50,283 bases of DNA from Bacteroidia bacterium (GCA_030433355.1 JAUIMG010000020.1:1-50283), one strand, 5' to 3'. Counted from the first letter of the stretch, positions 5,836 through 15,610 are shown. The notes: generated by a model not told the origin, from the letters alone. Numbers and translations: made by a program.

Positions 5836-8682
5836 ATGAAATTTTACAAAGTTTTACTACTTTTTTTTATTACTCTATTCGCTTTCAAAAGCTTAAAAGC
5901 AGATGGATACTCAGGTGGAGAAATTCGCTGGGAATGTCTTTCTAATGGTCGATATGTTTTCTTTATGAATATTTATCATGATTGTTCTGATCCTTCCATA
6001 TTTAGTTTTACAGATAGAAGCTTAACTATTGTTGGAGATAGTTTGCCTAGAAACGAAAATAATAGTTTGATAAATCAAATTGTGTTAAGACCTGATTCAA
6101 ATACTTGGTTAAATAATAGAAGAGGAGATATCTCCCCTGAGTGTTCAACAGGTGGAGCAAGTCTAAGTTGTCAAGATGGAGATCCAGGTTCCATGCAAAT
6201 TTACATATGGCAATCAAGCCCAATAATTCTAAGAGGAAGACCTCCTGTAGATGGTTGGAAATTTACCTATTTTAATTGCTGTAGAACAGCAGTGGATAAT
6301 ATTATCGGTCGAGAACGGTTTTTACTTAAAGCAACAATGTATCCCAATAAACAAGGCTCTAATATTGATACTTGTTACGATTCCGCTCCCGATTTTTTGG
6401 ATACTCCATTACCTTTTTTCTGCAGAAGTCAAGAAAATGATTTTATAGTAAACTATTTTGATAAAGAAGGTGATTCTATTGTTTTTAATTGGGATACCAT
6501 TTACGATGGTTTAAATATTACTCAACCAAGTTCTATATTATATCAAGCAGGCTACAGTTTAAATAATCCATTGCCTGATAATACTTTTGATGTAAGAAAT
6601 AGAAATATTACTTTGGATAGTAAAACTGGCAAAATAAAGTTTGCTGTTTATAATGGATCCGGATTAAATCGTTTTCAGACTGCTGTAAGAGTTGATTCTT
6701 ATAGGGAAGGTACTAAGATTGCCTCAATAACAAGAGAGCTACCATTTTATATAACAGATTGCTCTTTGTTACCAGGCGTTAAATTAAATCGCAAGCCAAT
6801 AGTTGTAATTGGTGGAGATACTACCGATGATAAAGTAATTGAAGCAAGAGCAGGAGAATTGATTGAAGTAGGTGTTCAGATTTTTGATTTTGATTCTACT
6901 ACAGGACTTACAGGACAACAGAAAATAGTTTTGCAACCTTCAGGTTATATGATGTCTAGAGACTTGCAAGATATTAGATTTTGTAGGTATAACGGGCCAG
7001 GAACATGTGCCTATTTTTTTAATCAAGCCCCACGCTTTAACCCTAATACGAATCCTCCAAGATTTGAATTAAGTGATTCAAGAACACTATCAACCAATTT
7101 TGGATGGCAAACCTCATGTGATCAGGTAGATATTAATGACCCTTCAAATCCTGGAACCAATCAAACAGATTATGTTTTTGTATTGAAGACTTTCGATGAT
7201 CATTGTCCAATACCGGGTATAACGTATCCTACCTTAACTATTAATTTAAAAGATCCTTTGCCCTTAGATGAGCCAATAGTAAAAGGCGTCTCTGTTGGTT
7301 TAGATGGAAGGTTGACCTATTCTTGGGTTCCACCTATTGATTCAGCAGATGCATTCATAGAGTATTTTCCTCAAGTGTCGAGAGTAACTAATGGGAATCG
7401 GCCTGTTAACTACACATCTTTTACAACTACTAGAGTAAGAAATTACTTACAAGAAAGAAGAAACGAGCAATATAGAATATTTAATACCAATCCAGGTAAT
7501 CTAAACGATTGGAATATATTGTCACCGATACCTGGGCAAGATTATTACGTTCGAATGGGAACAAAATCAGGTTGTAGTAGTGGTTTTACATCGAACTATT
7601 CAGAACCGGCAAGGGTAATTGAATTAACTGCAACACCATCAGGAAATACCGCTATAGAACCTTTGCGATCTAAAATTACCTTAGAGTGGAATAAAGCTAA
7701 AGAAGATAATGCAGCTACTCAACCTTATTTTATTTATGAATCACCCACTACCTATTATATATGGACTAATGAATTAATTGATTCCGTAGGAAACGGAGTG
7801 GACATAGAGTCTAACTGGAATGTACTGAGAAGTTCAACATCTAATAGCATAGAAGTGCCGTCGAGCAGATGTGAGAATTATGTGGCTTATAGAATTGAGG
7901 CAAGAGATACAGTAATTACCTATGCACAAGGCAATGGCTTTAATTTAGATTCAACCATTACTTTAACTTACAGTACCTTTAGTACTGTAGATACTTTATA
8001 TACTGTTTTAGGAGAATCTAGAGTATATCAAGATAATTTGGATTCCATTTATACAGATAATGTTTACGATAGTGTTCAATGGATTAATTGTGATAGCAAT
8101 GCAATACTTTCTAATGCCAGTAATTTCTATTTTATTCCAAGCGAAGCAGGGAGTTATGGAGCTATAGTAACTCTTGATAACTGTTTGGATAGCAGCAATT
8201 GTGTGATTATTGCTCCTTTAGATACTTCTGTTACATCGATAAGTTATTTAGAATTAAGAAGCAATGAAAGCAATGCGAGATACCAATGGATAGACTGCAG
8301 AGCCGATACCATTATTCCAGGGGCAACTAGCAAAAACTTTTTGCCGCAAGACTCAGGCTATTATGCAGTGGTGGTGTCTAAATATGCCATGAAAGATACT
8401 TCTTCTTGTTTTGCGATGCTGTCTATTAGTCTTTCTGAAGTAACATTAACGGAAAAGTTAAATCTATATCCTAATCCAAACAATGGATGGCTTAATATAG
8501 AGAGCAGTGCTAAAGAAGAATTGAATTTAAGAATCTTCAACATTCAAGGTCAATTGGTGCAAGAAGAAGTTTTAGTAAATGCGAACAACCAAATCCAAAT
8601 AAAAGGAGAAAACGGTTTGTATTTCATCACCATTACCAACCAAAAAGGAGAGCAAGCCAACTTTAAGGTGGTGAAGCAATAA
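5836..8682 (+). CDS. Large secreted T9SS type-A protein, array member 1
   Basis: A 948-residue secreted protein of unknown function. A signal peptide occupies residues 1-22. The N-terminal module (about 25-310) is Cys-rich and starts YSGGEIRWECLSNGRYVFF, a form often seen at the start of giant Bacteroidota surface proteins. A second module (about 320-475) ends FDDHCPIPGITYPT. A fibronectin-III-like stretch follows (about 480-720), then two Ig-like repeats with QWINC (747) and YQWIDC (816). The T9SS sorting domain spans about 874-948 (LYPNPNNG start, final FKVVKQ). It is presumably exported by the type IX system and attached to or released from the cell surface. Its signal peptide differs from those of members 2 and 3. 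Confidence 0.88.
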   Translation: MKFYKVLLLFFITLFAFKSLKADGYSGGEIRWECLSNGRYVFFMNIYHDCSDPSIFSFTDRSLTIVGDSLPRNENNSLINQIVLRPDSNTWLNNRRGDISPECSTGGASLSCQDGDPGSMQIYIWQSSPIILRGRPPVDGWKFTYFNCCRTAVDNIIGRERFLLKATMYPNKQGSNIDTCYDSAPDFLDTPLPFFCRSQENDFIVNYFDKEGDSIVFNWDTIYDGLNITQPSSILYQAGYSLNNPLPDNTFDVRNRNITLDSKTGKIKFAVYNGSGLNRFQTAVRVDSYREGTKIASITRELPFYITDCSLLPGVKLNRKPIVVIGGDTTDDKVIEARAGELIEVGVQIFDFDSTTGLTGQQKIVLQPSGYMMSRDLQDIRFCRYNGPGTCAYFFNQAPRFNPNTNPPRFELSDSRTLSTNFGWQTSCDQVDINDPSNPGTNQTDYVFVLKTFDDHCPIPGITYPTLTINLKDPLPLDEPIVKGVSVGLDGRLTYSWVPPIDSADAFIEYFPQVSRVTNGNRPVNYTSFTTTRVRNYLQERRNEQYRIFNTNPGNLNDWNILSPIPGQDYYVRMGTKSGCSSGFTSNYSEPARVIELTATPSGNTAIEPLRSKITLEWNKAKEDNAATQPYFIYESPTTYYIWTNELIDSVGNGVDIESNWNVLRSSTSNSIEVPSSRCENYVAYRIEARDTVITYAQGNGFNLDSTITLTYSTFSTVDTLYTVLGESRVYQDNLDSIYTDNVYDSVQWINCDSNAILSNASNFYFIPSEAGSYGAIVTLDNCLDSSNCVIIAPLDTSVTSISYLELRSNESNARYQWIDCRADTIIPGATSKNFLPQDSGYYAVVVSKYAMKDTSSCFAMLSISLSEVTLTEKLNLYPNPNNGWLNIESSAKEELNLRIFNIQGQLVQEEVLVNANNQIQIKGENGLYFITITNQKGEQANFKVVKQ

Positions 8683-8770
8683 TATTTTTTCTTGGGTATT
8701 TTTGATTTTTATTTATGCCATGAAAAAACTACTACTTCTAATTTCTATTCTATTTTGTTTTCAATTTCAA
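8631..8770 (+). repeat. 140-bp array junction repeat, copy 1
   Basis: Covers the end of array member 1 (sorting-domain tail), its stop, the short intergenic and the signal-peptide codons of member 2. It equals 11536-11675 with a single mismatch (G at 8704, A at 11609), a repeat distance of 2905 bp. Confidence 0.95.
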
Positions 8771-11587
8771 ACTAAGGCATCCCATGTATTAGGTGGAGAA
8801 ATCCGTTGGGAATGTCTTTCTAATGGTAGATATGTATTCTTTGCAAAACTCTTTAGAGACTGCACCGGTGCCGATGTTCAGTTTAATGATTCTTACGGAA
8901 CGTTAACTATTGTAGGTAACCCTTTACCTAGAAGTTCTAATAATGGAAACATTGGCTCTATTGTGATGAAGCCAGATTCTAATACATGGCAAAACAATAG
9001 AAATGGAGATACTTCTCCTACTTGTGCTCCCGGCGGAACCGCGATTACTTGCCCAGGAAGAGACCTTGGAGCAGTGCAACAATTTTTTTGGCAGTCAGAT
9101 CCAATTGTTTTACGAGGAACTCCCCCTGCCAATGGTTGGAAATTTTATATGACTCCTCCTTGTTGTAGACCAAACGTTACTAATCTACAAGGAGGTTCTA
9201 ATATGGTTTTAAGAGCAATCATGTACCCAGATAGAAATGGTACTCCTGTAGATAATTGTATTGATTCTTCTCCTGAGTTTTTGGCTTTACCAAACAGCTC
9301 AGCTTGTAGAGGTTATGAGTTTACTTATACCCATACGGCCATTGATAAAGATTTAGATTCCTTAGTATACGCTTGGGATAGAACCTTAGATGGACCTCCT
9401 ACAGCTCCACAACCTGTGCCATATGCCAATGGATATAACTTTAATAACCCTACCCCAGATAAAACTTTTAATAATTTAAATACTCCTGCAACTTTAGACC
9501 CTATTACCGGTCAAATTAAAGTAGGAGTATATAGCGGTGCAGGTTCTTTAGATTACCTAACCGTAGTTCGAGTAGATGCTTGGAGAGAAGGTAGGGTAAT
9601 TGCTTCGGTATTTAGAGAGATTCCCTTTGTCTTTTTTGACTGTCCGAGGCTTGCTAATGGGCGAAGAAACAATAAAACAGATGTAATAATTGCTAATGAT
9701 ACTGCAGAAGCAAAGACGATTGAAGTAATTGCTGGTTCAACGGTTAGAGTGCCTTTGCAATTTTTAGATACAGATACTTCTTTTACAAATTTCGGACAGC
9801 AAAAAATTACAGTAGAGCCTTTGGGTTTTATGTTTTCTAGAGATTTACAAGACTCTCGTTTTTGTTTGTACAATAAGCCTTTTGGAACACCTGGAAGTGA
9901 GCCAATGTCTTGTGCCTATTTTCAAAATCAAGATGCTGTATTTAATGGCACTGCTGAGCCTCCTCGCTACGAATTATCAGGTTTTTTAGGAATAGCAACA
10001 GAATTCGTATGGGAAACTAAATGCCACCACGCTCCAGCGGTTCAAGGTAGGGTTCTCAGTGAAAGTGAATCCATTTATAATTTTGTTTTTAAAGCTTATG
10101 ACGATCATTGTCCAATACCCGGTATTACCTACCCTACAATTACAATTAAAGTAAGAAATCCAATTTTAGATGAGCCAATTATGAAAGGTGTCTCTGTTGG
10201 ATTAGATGGAAGACTGACTTATTCTTGGGTGCCTCCAATAGATTCTCTTAACTATTTTTTCGAATATGATGTTGAGGTGTCTCCGGTTGCTAATGGTCAG
10301 GCCCCAACTGTGTATCAACAATTAGGGAATAGTCCAATAAAAAAGTATAGGAAAGAAGAAAGAAATACTAGTTATCGTATATTTAATAGGGTTTTTGGTA
10401 CAGTCGATAAATGGGATATTTTAAGTCTAATCGATCAGGATTATTATATACGAATGACTACCATTTCTGGATGCAGAGGTGACGCTCCTTCTCTTCCCTC
10501 TGAGCCCGCTAGAGTAATGGAGTTAAATGCTAGTCCAACGGATAGTTTATCCAACAGCAACCCTAGGTCTAGGATTACTTTAAATTGGAACGCATCTAAG
10601 GCTGCAAATGCAAATTCGTATCCATATTTTGTTTATGAATCTCCTACCACCTATTACATTCATACCAATGAGGCAATAGATGATCGAGCTACCGGCATTG
10701 AAGTAGACTCTTTGTGGGTAGAACGCTTGTCTACTCAAGACACTTCAATAGAAATTTCATCGTCGAAGTGCAATGGATATGTAGGCTACCGAATAGAGGC
10801 TCGAGATACTGTGATTACTTACAAGCAAGGACAAGGGGGTGTGTTTCCGAATGACACCTTAGATACCTTGGTTTATAGCACTTTTAGCACCGTGGACACT
10901 CTTTTTACAGTTTTTGAAAATGCAAGGGCCTTTCAAGAAAATTTTGATTTTATTTATGTTGACCCTGTTTATGAGCAGATTCAATGGATCGATTGTGATA
11001 GTAATACAATAATTACAAATTCAAGAAGTAATCGGTTTTTTCCATCTCAGCCAGGGAACTATGCAGCAGAAGTAGAAATTGATTCATGCAACGATACAAC
11101 CAATTGTATTGAAGTTAAAGCATTAGATAATTCAGTATTTATACTTAGTTTTTTAGAGCTTAGGAGTAATGAAGCTAATGCCAACTATCAATGGATAGAT
11201 TGCAGAGCCGATACCATTATTCCTGGTGCAAACGCAAGGAATTTCCTACCATTAGATACTGGCTTTTATGCGGTAGTACTTTCTAAATTTGGTATGAAAG
11301 ATACTTCTTCTTGTTTTGCAATGCTTTTTACAGCTTTAAATGAAAAAGCTTGGTCAAGCCAAATATCAATTTTTCCGAATCCATCAACAGGTATGTTGAG
11401 TATTCAATCAGACTTAAACGAAAATTTAATTCTGAAATTATTTAATATCCAAGGGCAATTGGTGCAAGAGGAGATTTTGGTAAATCCGAACAATCAAATT
11501 GAATTGCTAGGAGAAAAGGGTTTGTATTTCATAAGCATTACCAACCAAAAAGGAGAGCAAGCCAACTTTAAGGTGGTGAAGCAATAA
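8720..11587 (+). CDS. Large secreted T9SS type-A protein, array member 2
   Basis: Paralog of member 1, 955 residues from the ATG at 8720. That start gives the signal peptide MKKLLLLISILFCFQF, as in member 3; a TTG at 8702 is also in frame but unlikely. Module order is as in member 1: Cys-rich N-terminal module (SHVLGGEIRWECLSNGRYVFF), a second module ending DDHCPIPGITYPT, a fibronectin-like part (VSVGLDGRLTYSWVPPIDS shared with member 1), two Ig-like repeats (IQWIDC, YQWIDC) and a sorting domain of about 75 residues (IFPNPSTG to FKVVKQ). Function is unknown; an adhesin or surface-structural role is a guess. Confidence 0.88.
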   Translation: MKKLLLLISILFCFQFQTKASHVLGGEIRWECLSNGRYVFFAKLFRDCTGADVQFNDSYGTLTIVGNPLPRSSNNGNIGSIVMKPDSNTWQNNRNGDTSPTCAPGGTAITCPGRDLGAVQQFFWQSDPIVLRGTPPANGWKFYMTPPCCRPNVTNLQGGSNMVLRAIMYPDRNGTPVDNCIDSSPEFLALPNSSACRGYEFTYTHTAIDKDLDSLVYAWDRTLDGPPTAPQPVPYANGYNFNNPTPDKTFNNLNTPATLDPITGQIKVGVYSGAGSLDYLTVVRVDAWREGRVIASVFREIPFVFFDCPRLANGRRNNKTDVIIANDTAEAKTIEVIAGSTVRVPLQFLDTDTSFTNFGQQKITVEPLGFMFSRDLQDSRFCLYNKPFGTPGSEPMSCAYFQNQDAVFNGTAEPPRYELSGFLGIATEFVWETKCHHAPAVQGRVLSESESIYNFVFKAYDDHCPIPGITYPTITIKVRNPILDEPIMKGVSVGLDGRLTYSWVPPIDSLNYFFEYDVEVSPVANGQAPTVYQQLGNSPIKKYRKEERNTSYRIFNRVFGTVDKWDILSLIDQDYYIRMTTISGCRGDAPSLPSEPARVMELNASPTDSLSNSNPRSRITLNWNASKAANANSYPYFVYESPTTYYIHTNEAIDDRATGIEVDSLWVERLSTQDTSIEISSSKCNGYVGYRIEARDTVITYKQGQGGVFPNDTLDTLVYSTFSTVDTLFTVFENARAFQENFDFIYVDPVYEQIQWIDCDSNTIITNSRSNRFFPSQPGNYAAEVEIDSCNDTTNCIEVKALDNSVFILSFLELRSNEANANYQWIDCRADTIIPGANARNFLPLDTGFYAVVLSKFGMKDTSSCFAMLFTALNEKAWSSQISIFPNPSTGMLSIQSDLNENLILKLFNIQGQLVQEEILVNPNNQIELLGEKGLYFISITNQKGEQANFKVVKQ

Positions 11588-11675
11588 TATTTTTTCTTGG
11601 GTATTTTTAATTTTTATTTATGCCATGAAAAAACTACTACTTCTAATTTCTATTCTATTTTGTTTTCAATTTCAA
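11536..11675 (+). repeat. 140-bp array junction repeat, copy 2
   Basis: Second copy of the junction sequence at 8631-8770, spanning the tail of array member 2 and the start of member 3, with one mismatch in 140 bases. Similarity continues with a few differences to about position 11692. Confidence 0.95.
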
Positions 11676-13760
11676 TCTAAAGCATCACATATTTTTGGAG
11701 GAGAGATTAGTTGGGAATGCCTCTCCAATGGCAAGTATGTTTTTTACATGTCTTTTTATAGAGAGTGCACAGGCATTCCAGTTTATCCAGGAATCTGGAA
11801 GGTACGAATTTTCGGAAATCCCTTACCTAGGAATAGTCAAGGTAATGCATTTTTAGAATTTCCTTTATATTTAGATACAGCCACTTATTTCAATGGTAAT
11901 GGTCAAGAAATAACGCCTAATTGTGCAGACACTTCTTTTCAATTAAAGTGCAGTACAAATAGTGATTATGGTTCCATCGCAAAGTTTAACATGATTTCAA
12001 ATCCCATAGAGCTTATTGGTAGACCTCCTCAAACAGGTTGGAGGTTTTATGCTTATGCGGTGTGTTGTAGACCATTTTATGAAAACTTGATTAATACAGA
12101 TAAATACCAAATAATTGAAGCAATAATGTATCCTAATAAGAATAATGATTCTGTTAGTGTTTGCTTTGATTCATCTCCAAAATTTATAGCTCCTTTATCA
12201 TATTTAAAATGCAGAGGAAAGGACCAAATTGTAAGTCATTTAGCATGGGATAATGATTTAGATTCTTTAGTATATAGATGGGGAGAGACTTTGACAAGTT
12301 CAAGCTCTAATAGTGTAAATATTATTCCAATGGCATATATGAATAGGTTTAGAAAAGATAACCCTTTGCCTGACAATACTTTTGATCTTCGAAATAATGC
12401 AGCTAAATTGGACCCTGAAACAGGGTCTATTAGTTTTAAAGTTTTTAATGGGAATAGTATTTTAAATTATAATACTTCTTTAATAGCCGATTCTTATAAA
12501 GACGGAGTCTTGATATCAAGTGTAAAAAGAGATGTTCAAGTTTTTATGGCAGACTGTCCTGACACAACTAATAATGCTCCAATTATCAAACTAAATTCAA
12601 TTTCAAATGAAAAGGTCATAGAAATCCATATTGAAGCTGGTGGTACGGTTGTTGTTCCATTTGAGGTATTTGATGATGATTCAATAAATAGAATATTGGG
12701 TTTTCAATCAGTTGAATTACAGTTGATTAGTGAGCAGTTTTCGAATGACCTAATTAATAATCAAAATTGTGCAAATCCTCCTTGTGCTACAATTACAACA
12801 GCTCAATTTCAATTTGATAGTATTCTAAATAAATACACATCTAACTCTGATTCTACAATTGCTGGTAATTTTAATTGGCAAACAAGCTGTGTCCATTTAG
12901 GGGGTCGTGGAAATCGAAAATCATATTATTTTGGATATCAGGCAAAAGATAATTACTGCTCAATTCCTCAATCTAATTTTAAAATTTTAAAAATTAATGT
13001 TTACCCATCCAATCCTAAAGCTCCTGTATTAGAATGTGTTGAAAAAATAGATAATATAGGTGCTCAAATTTATTGGGATAACATTGGAATAAGTCAAAAT
13101 GATTTTATTGCTTGGGGGGTCTTTAAAAAAGATAATTCAAGTCAAAATTTTAGGGAGTTGATTAGAATTAGCAACTATAATACCACTTCCTATCTCGACA
13201 CTTTATCTTCATCATTTAATTCTGCTTACCAAATAAAAGCTTTAAATGTAGGTTGCAATGATACAGCATATAGTTTACCAAGTGAATCAGTTAAAGTTTT
13301 AAATGTTGGTGTTTCAGGTAGTGGAGGTAGCTTAAGTAGCTCAGAATTAAATGCAAATTATCAATGGTACGATTGTCAAGCAGACACCATTGTAACAGGA
13401 GAAACAGAAAGAATATTTGTACCAAAAGATACCGGAGTTTTTGCAGTAATATTAACTAAAGGTGTGTGCGTAGATACTTCTAATTGTATTGCTGTTTTTC
13501 CGGTTGGTCTGGATCAAATTAGACTAAAAGAAAAGTTAAATCTTTTTCCAAATCCAACCAATGGATTATTGAATATTGAAAGTCAAGTAGGCGAAGAATT
13601 AGAATTAAAAATCTTCAACATTCAAGGGCAATTGGTGCAAGAACAAACTTTGGTTAATGCCAACAACCAAATCCAAATAAAAGGAGATAGAGGTTTGTAT
13701 TTTTTAAGCATTACTAATCAAAGTGGAGAGCAAGCTAACTTTAAGGTGGTGAAGCAATAA
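11625..13760 (+). CDS. Large secreted T9SS type-A protein, array member 3 (shorter)
   Basis: 711-residue paralog. The signal peptide is nearly identical to member 2 and the N-terminal module starts SHIFGGEISWECLSNGKYVFY. The middle is more diverged and shorter: one Ig-like repeat only (YQWYDC at about 583) where members 1 and 2 have two. The sorting domain is residues about 637-711 (LFPNPTNG to FKVVKQ). The stop codon ends at 13760, directly against the end of the convergent lrp-type gene, so there is no space for a terminator. Function is unknown. Confidence 0.87.
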   Translation: MKKLLLLISILFCFQFQSKASHIFGGEISWECLSNGKYVFYMSFYRECTGIPVYPGIWKVRIFGNPLPRNSQGNAFLEFPLYLDTATYFNGNGQEITPNCADTSFQLKCSTNSDYGSIAKFNMISNPIELIGRPPQTGWRFYAYAVCCRPFYENLINTDKYQIIEAIMYPNKNNDSVSVCFDSSPKFIAPLSYLKCRGKDQIVSHLAWDNDLDSLVYRWGETLTSSSSNSVNIIPMAYMNRFRKDNPLPDNTFDLRNNAAKLDPETGSISFKVFNGNSILNYNTSLIADSYKDGVLISSVKRDVQVFMADCPDTTNNAPIIKLNSISNEKVIEIHIEAGGTVVVPFEVFDDDSINRILGFQSVELQLISEQFSNDLINNQNCANPPCATITTAQFQFDSILNKYTSNSDSTIAGNFNWQTSCVHLGGRGNRKSYYFGYQAKDNYCSIPQSNFKILKINVYPSNPKAPVLECVEKIDNIGAQIYWDNIGISQNDFIAWGVFKKDNSSQNFRELIRISNYNTTSYLDTLSSSFNSAYQIKALNVGCNDTAYSLPSESVKVLNVGVSGSGGSLSSSELNANYQWYDCQADTIVTGETERIFVPKDTGVFAVILTKGVCVDTSNCIAVFPVGLDQIRLKEKLNLFPNPTNGLLNIESQVGEELELKIFNIQGQLVQEQTLVNANNQIQIKGDRGLYFLSITNQSGEQANFKVVKQ

Positions 13761-14234
13761 TCAGCCCATTGGTTTTAAAGCAATCACATTGCTTTGCTTA
13801 GAAACAGAAAGAGATAAAAAAGTTTCTACATTGGCAATATTGCTCATATCAAAAAGGCTGTTCATCACAAATTCTCGGTATTGCTCCATATTGTTAATCA
13901 AGATTTTGAGAATAAAATCAGTGTCGCCAGTTACATAATGGCATTCTAATACCTCTTCTATAGAGTTAATCTGTTTAGTAAACTGTTCTACCAATGCTTT
14001 GGAGTGATCTTTTAAGGAAATATGAGCAAAAGCAAATAGCGTTTTTCCCACTTTTTTGTGATTCAATATAGCAGCATAGTGGTCAATAATTCCGGCTTTT
14101 TCTAGTTTTTTTATTCGCTCAAAAATGGGAGTAGGCGAAAGTCCTAGTTTTTCTGAAAGATCTTTAACGGTCATTCTTCCATCTTTTTGTAGCTCTTCCA
14201 GGATTTGGCAATCCATTGCATCTATCTTTTTCAT
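13761..14234 (-). CDS. Lrp/AsnC family transcriptional regulator
   Basis: 157 residues: an N-terminal winged helix-turn-helix (about 5-60; GRMTVKDLSEKLGLSPTPIF then ERIKKLEKAGII) and a C-terminal RAM effector-binding domain (about 65-150; ECHYVTGDTDFILKI). Lrp-type proteins sense amino acids. It is divergent from the E2-E1 2-oxoacid dehydrogenase operon, the same arrangement as the Lrp-type activator BkdR beside the branched-chain dehydrogenase operon of Pseudomonas putida. Control of that operon by a branched-chain amino acid is a reasonable inference. The intergenic region carries dyad symmetries (14291-14305, 14337-14350). Confidence 0.93.
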   Translation of the reverse strand: MKKIDAMDCQILEELQKDGRMTVKDLSEKLGLSPTPIFERIKKLEKAGIIDHYAAILNHKKVGKTLFAFAHISLKDHSKALVEQFTKQINSIEEVLECHYVTGDTDFILKILINNMEQYREFVMNSLFDMSNIANVETFLSLSVSKQSNVIALKPMG

Positions 14235-14290
14235 CTAGAATATTTAACTATTTATTGTAAAATAAAAGAAAAATAATCTACATAAAGCAA

Positions 14291-14310
14291 ATATTGTAGC
14301 AATATATTTG
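14291..14310 (+). promoter_or_regulatory. Dyad overlapping a TAnnTTTG element upstream of E2 gene
   Basis: ATATTGTAGCAATAT (14291-14305) has perfect 6-bp arms around TAG. It overlaps TATATTTG (14303-14310), a match to the Bacteroidota -7 consensus TAnnTTTG, 44 bp before the E2 start. A clear -33 TTG at standard spacing is not seen. The layout fits an Lrp-type operator over the promoter; this is inferred, not shown. Confidence 0.4.
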
Positions 14311-14336
14311 AATTGTATCTACTTTAGCCTTTATAT

Positions 14337-14350
14337 ATTCTAAATAGAAT
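14337..14350 (+). promoter_or_regulatory. Second dyad just before the E2 start
   Basis: ATTCTAAATAGAAT has perfect 6-bp arms around AA and ends 4 bp before the E2 ATG. The TAGAAT half also occurs at 14236-14241, directly before the divergent lrp-type start. It could be an operator or a leader structure. Confidence 0.3.
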
Positions 14351-14353
14351 GCT

Positions 14354-15610
14354 ATGGCTTTAGTAGAAGTAAAACTCCCCAAGATGGGAGAAAGTATTAG
14401 TGAGGCAACCATTTTAAATTGGCTCAAGCAAGTTGGAGAAAAAGTGGAGAAAGATGAAGCTATCTTGGAAGTAGCAACAGATAAGGTAGACTCCGAAATA
14501 GCTGCACCTGAAAGTGGCATTTTAGAAGAACTTTTGGTGGAGGTAGACGAGGTAGTAAAAGTAGGAAGCATCATTGCTAAAATTAATACAGAAGCAAGTG
14601 CTAGCTCACAGCAAAAGACAGAAGTAAAAGAAGAGAAGGTGGAGCCTGTAAAAGAGAGCTCTACAAAAACAACTGCAGAAGAAATAGCTCGTTTTGATGA
14701 AGATGGTAGATTTTACTCTCCATTGGTTAGAAGCATAGCCAAAGAAAAAGGAATTGCTTTTTCCGAGCTACAACAAATTCAAGGAAGTGGATCTAACGGA
14801 AGAATTTTAAAAAGAGATTTAGAATCCTACCTACAAAAGGGTGGATCTAAGTCAACCCATAAAACGCTAACTTCTGCTTCCACTGCTAGCTATGAAGGTC
14901 GCCATGAAATTATAGAAATGGACCGCATGCGTTCTATGATAGCCGATCATATGGTGCACTCCAAACATACTTCACCACATGTTACTTCCTATGTAGAAGC
15001 AGATGTTACCAATATGGTAAAGTGGAGAGAAAAAAATAAAGAGGCCTTTGCAAAAAAGCATGGACAGAAAATCACCTTCACTCCAATTTTTGTGGAAGCA
15101 GTAGTAGAAGCATTAAGAGAATTTCCTTTGATCAATGTTTCTGTTGATGGGAATAAGATTATCGTAAAGAAAGACATGCATATTGGTTTAGCAACTGCTT
15201 TGCCAAATGGAAACTTGATTGTTCCTGTAATTAGAGATGCGGATAAAAAGAATCTTTTGGGCTTAACTTCTGATGTAAACGATTTGGTTAATAAAGCAAG
15301 AACCAACAAGCTAAAAGCCGATGAAATTCAAGGAAGTACTTTCACTATTTCCAATGTCGGAACCTTCAGAAATATCATGGGTACTCCAATAATCAACCAA
15401 CCGGAGGTTGCCATTTTAGCAACCGGTGTAATAAGAAAGAAAGCAGCCGTTGTAGAAACCGAATATGGAGATGTAATAGCAATACGTCAAATGATGTATT
15501 TATCTCTTTCGTATGATCATAGAGTAGTAGATGGAAACCTAGGTGGTTCTTTTCTTGCAAGAATTATGGATCACCTAGAGGCATTTGATGAAAATAGAGG
15601 GATAGGGTGA
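14354..15610 (+). CDS. 2-oxoacid dehydrogenase E2 (dihydrolipoamide acyltransferase)
   Basis: 418-residue E2 core subunit that passes the acyl group from E1 to CoA. Lipoyl domain residues 1-76 carry the lipoylated K44 (EVATDKVDSEI). A charged linker leads to a peripheral subunit-binding domain at about 118-162 (SPLVRSIAKEKGI) and the catalytic domain at about 185-415 with H389 and D393 (SYDHRVVDG). There is a single lipoyl domain. With a fused E1 gene following and an Lrp-type regulator opposite, a branched-chain 2-oxoacid dehydrogenase is the most likely identity; pyruvate dehydrogenase is the alternative. The E3 gene is not in the window. Confidence 0.93.
   Translation: MALVEVKLPKMGESISEATILNWLKQVGEKVEKDEAILEVATDKVDSEIAAPESGILEELLVEVDEVVKVGSIIAKINTEASASSQQKTEVKEEKVEPVKESSTKTTAEEIARFDEDGRFYSPLVRSIAKEKGIAFSELQQIQGSGSNGRILKRDLESYLQKGGSKSTHKTLTSASTASYEGRHEIIEMDRMRSMIADHMVHSKHTSPHVTSYVEADVTNMVKWREKNKEAFAKKHGQKITFTPIFVEAVVEALREFPLINVSVDGNKIIVKKDMHIGLATALPNGNLIVPVIRDADKKNLLGLTSDVNDLVNKARTNKLKADEIQGSTFTISNVGTFRNIMGTPIINQPEVAILATGVIRKKAAVVETEYGDVIAIRQMMYLSLSYDHRVVDGNLGGSFLARIMDHLEAFDENRGIG

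Noticed and set aside
8702-8720. TTG start for array member 2
   Set aside because: It adds six residues before a typical MKK signal peptide; member 3 starts exactly at the equivalent ATG.
9553-9873. Minus-strand open frame inside array member 2
   Set aside because: No family features, lies inside a well-supported gene in opposite frame; shadow ORF.
14989-15309. Minus-strand open frame inside the E2 gene
   Set aside because: Antisense to conserved E2 catalytic domain; composition of a shadow frame.
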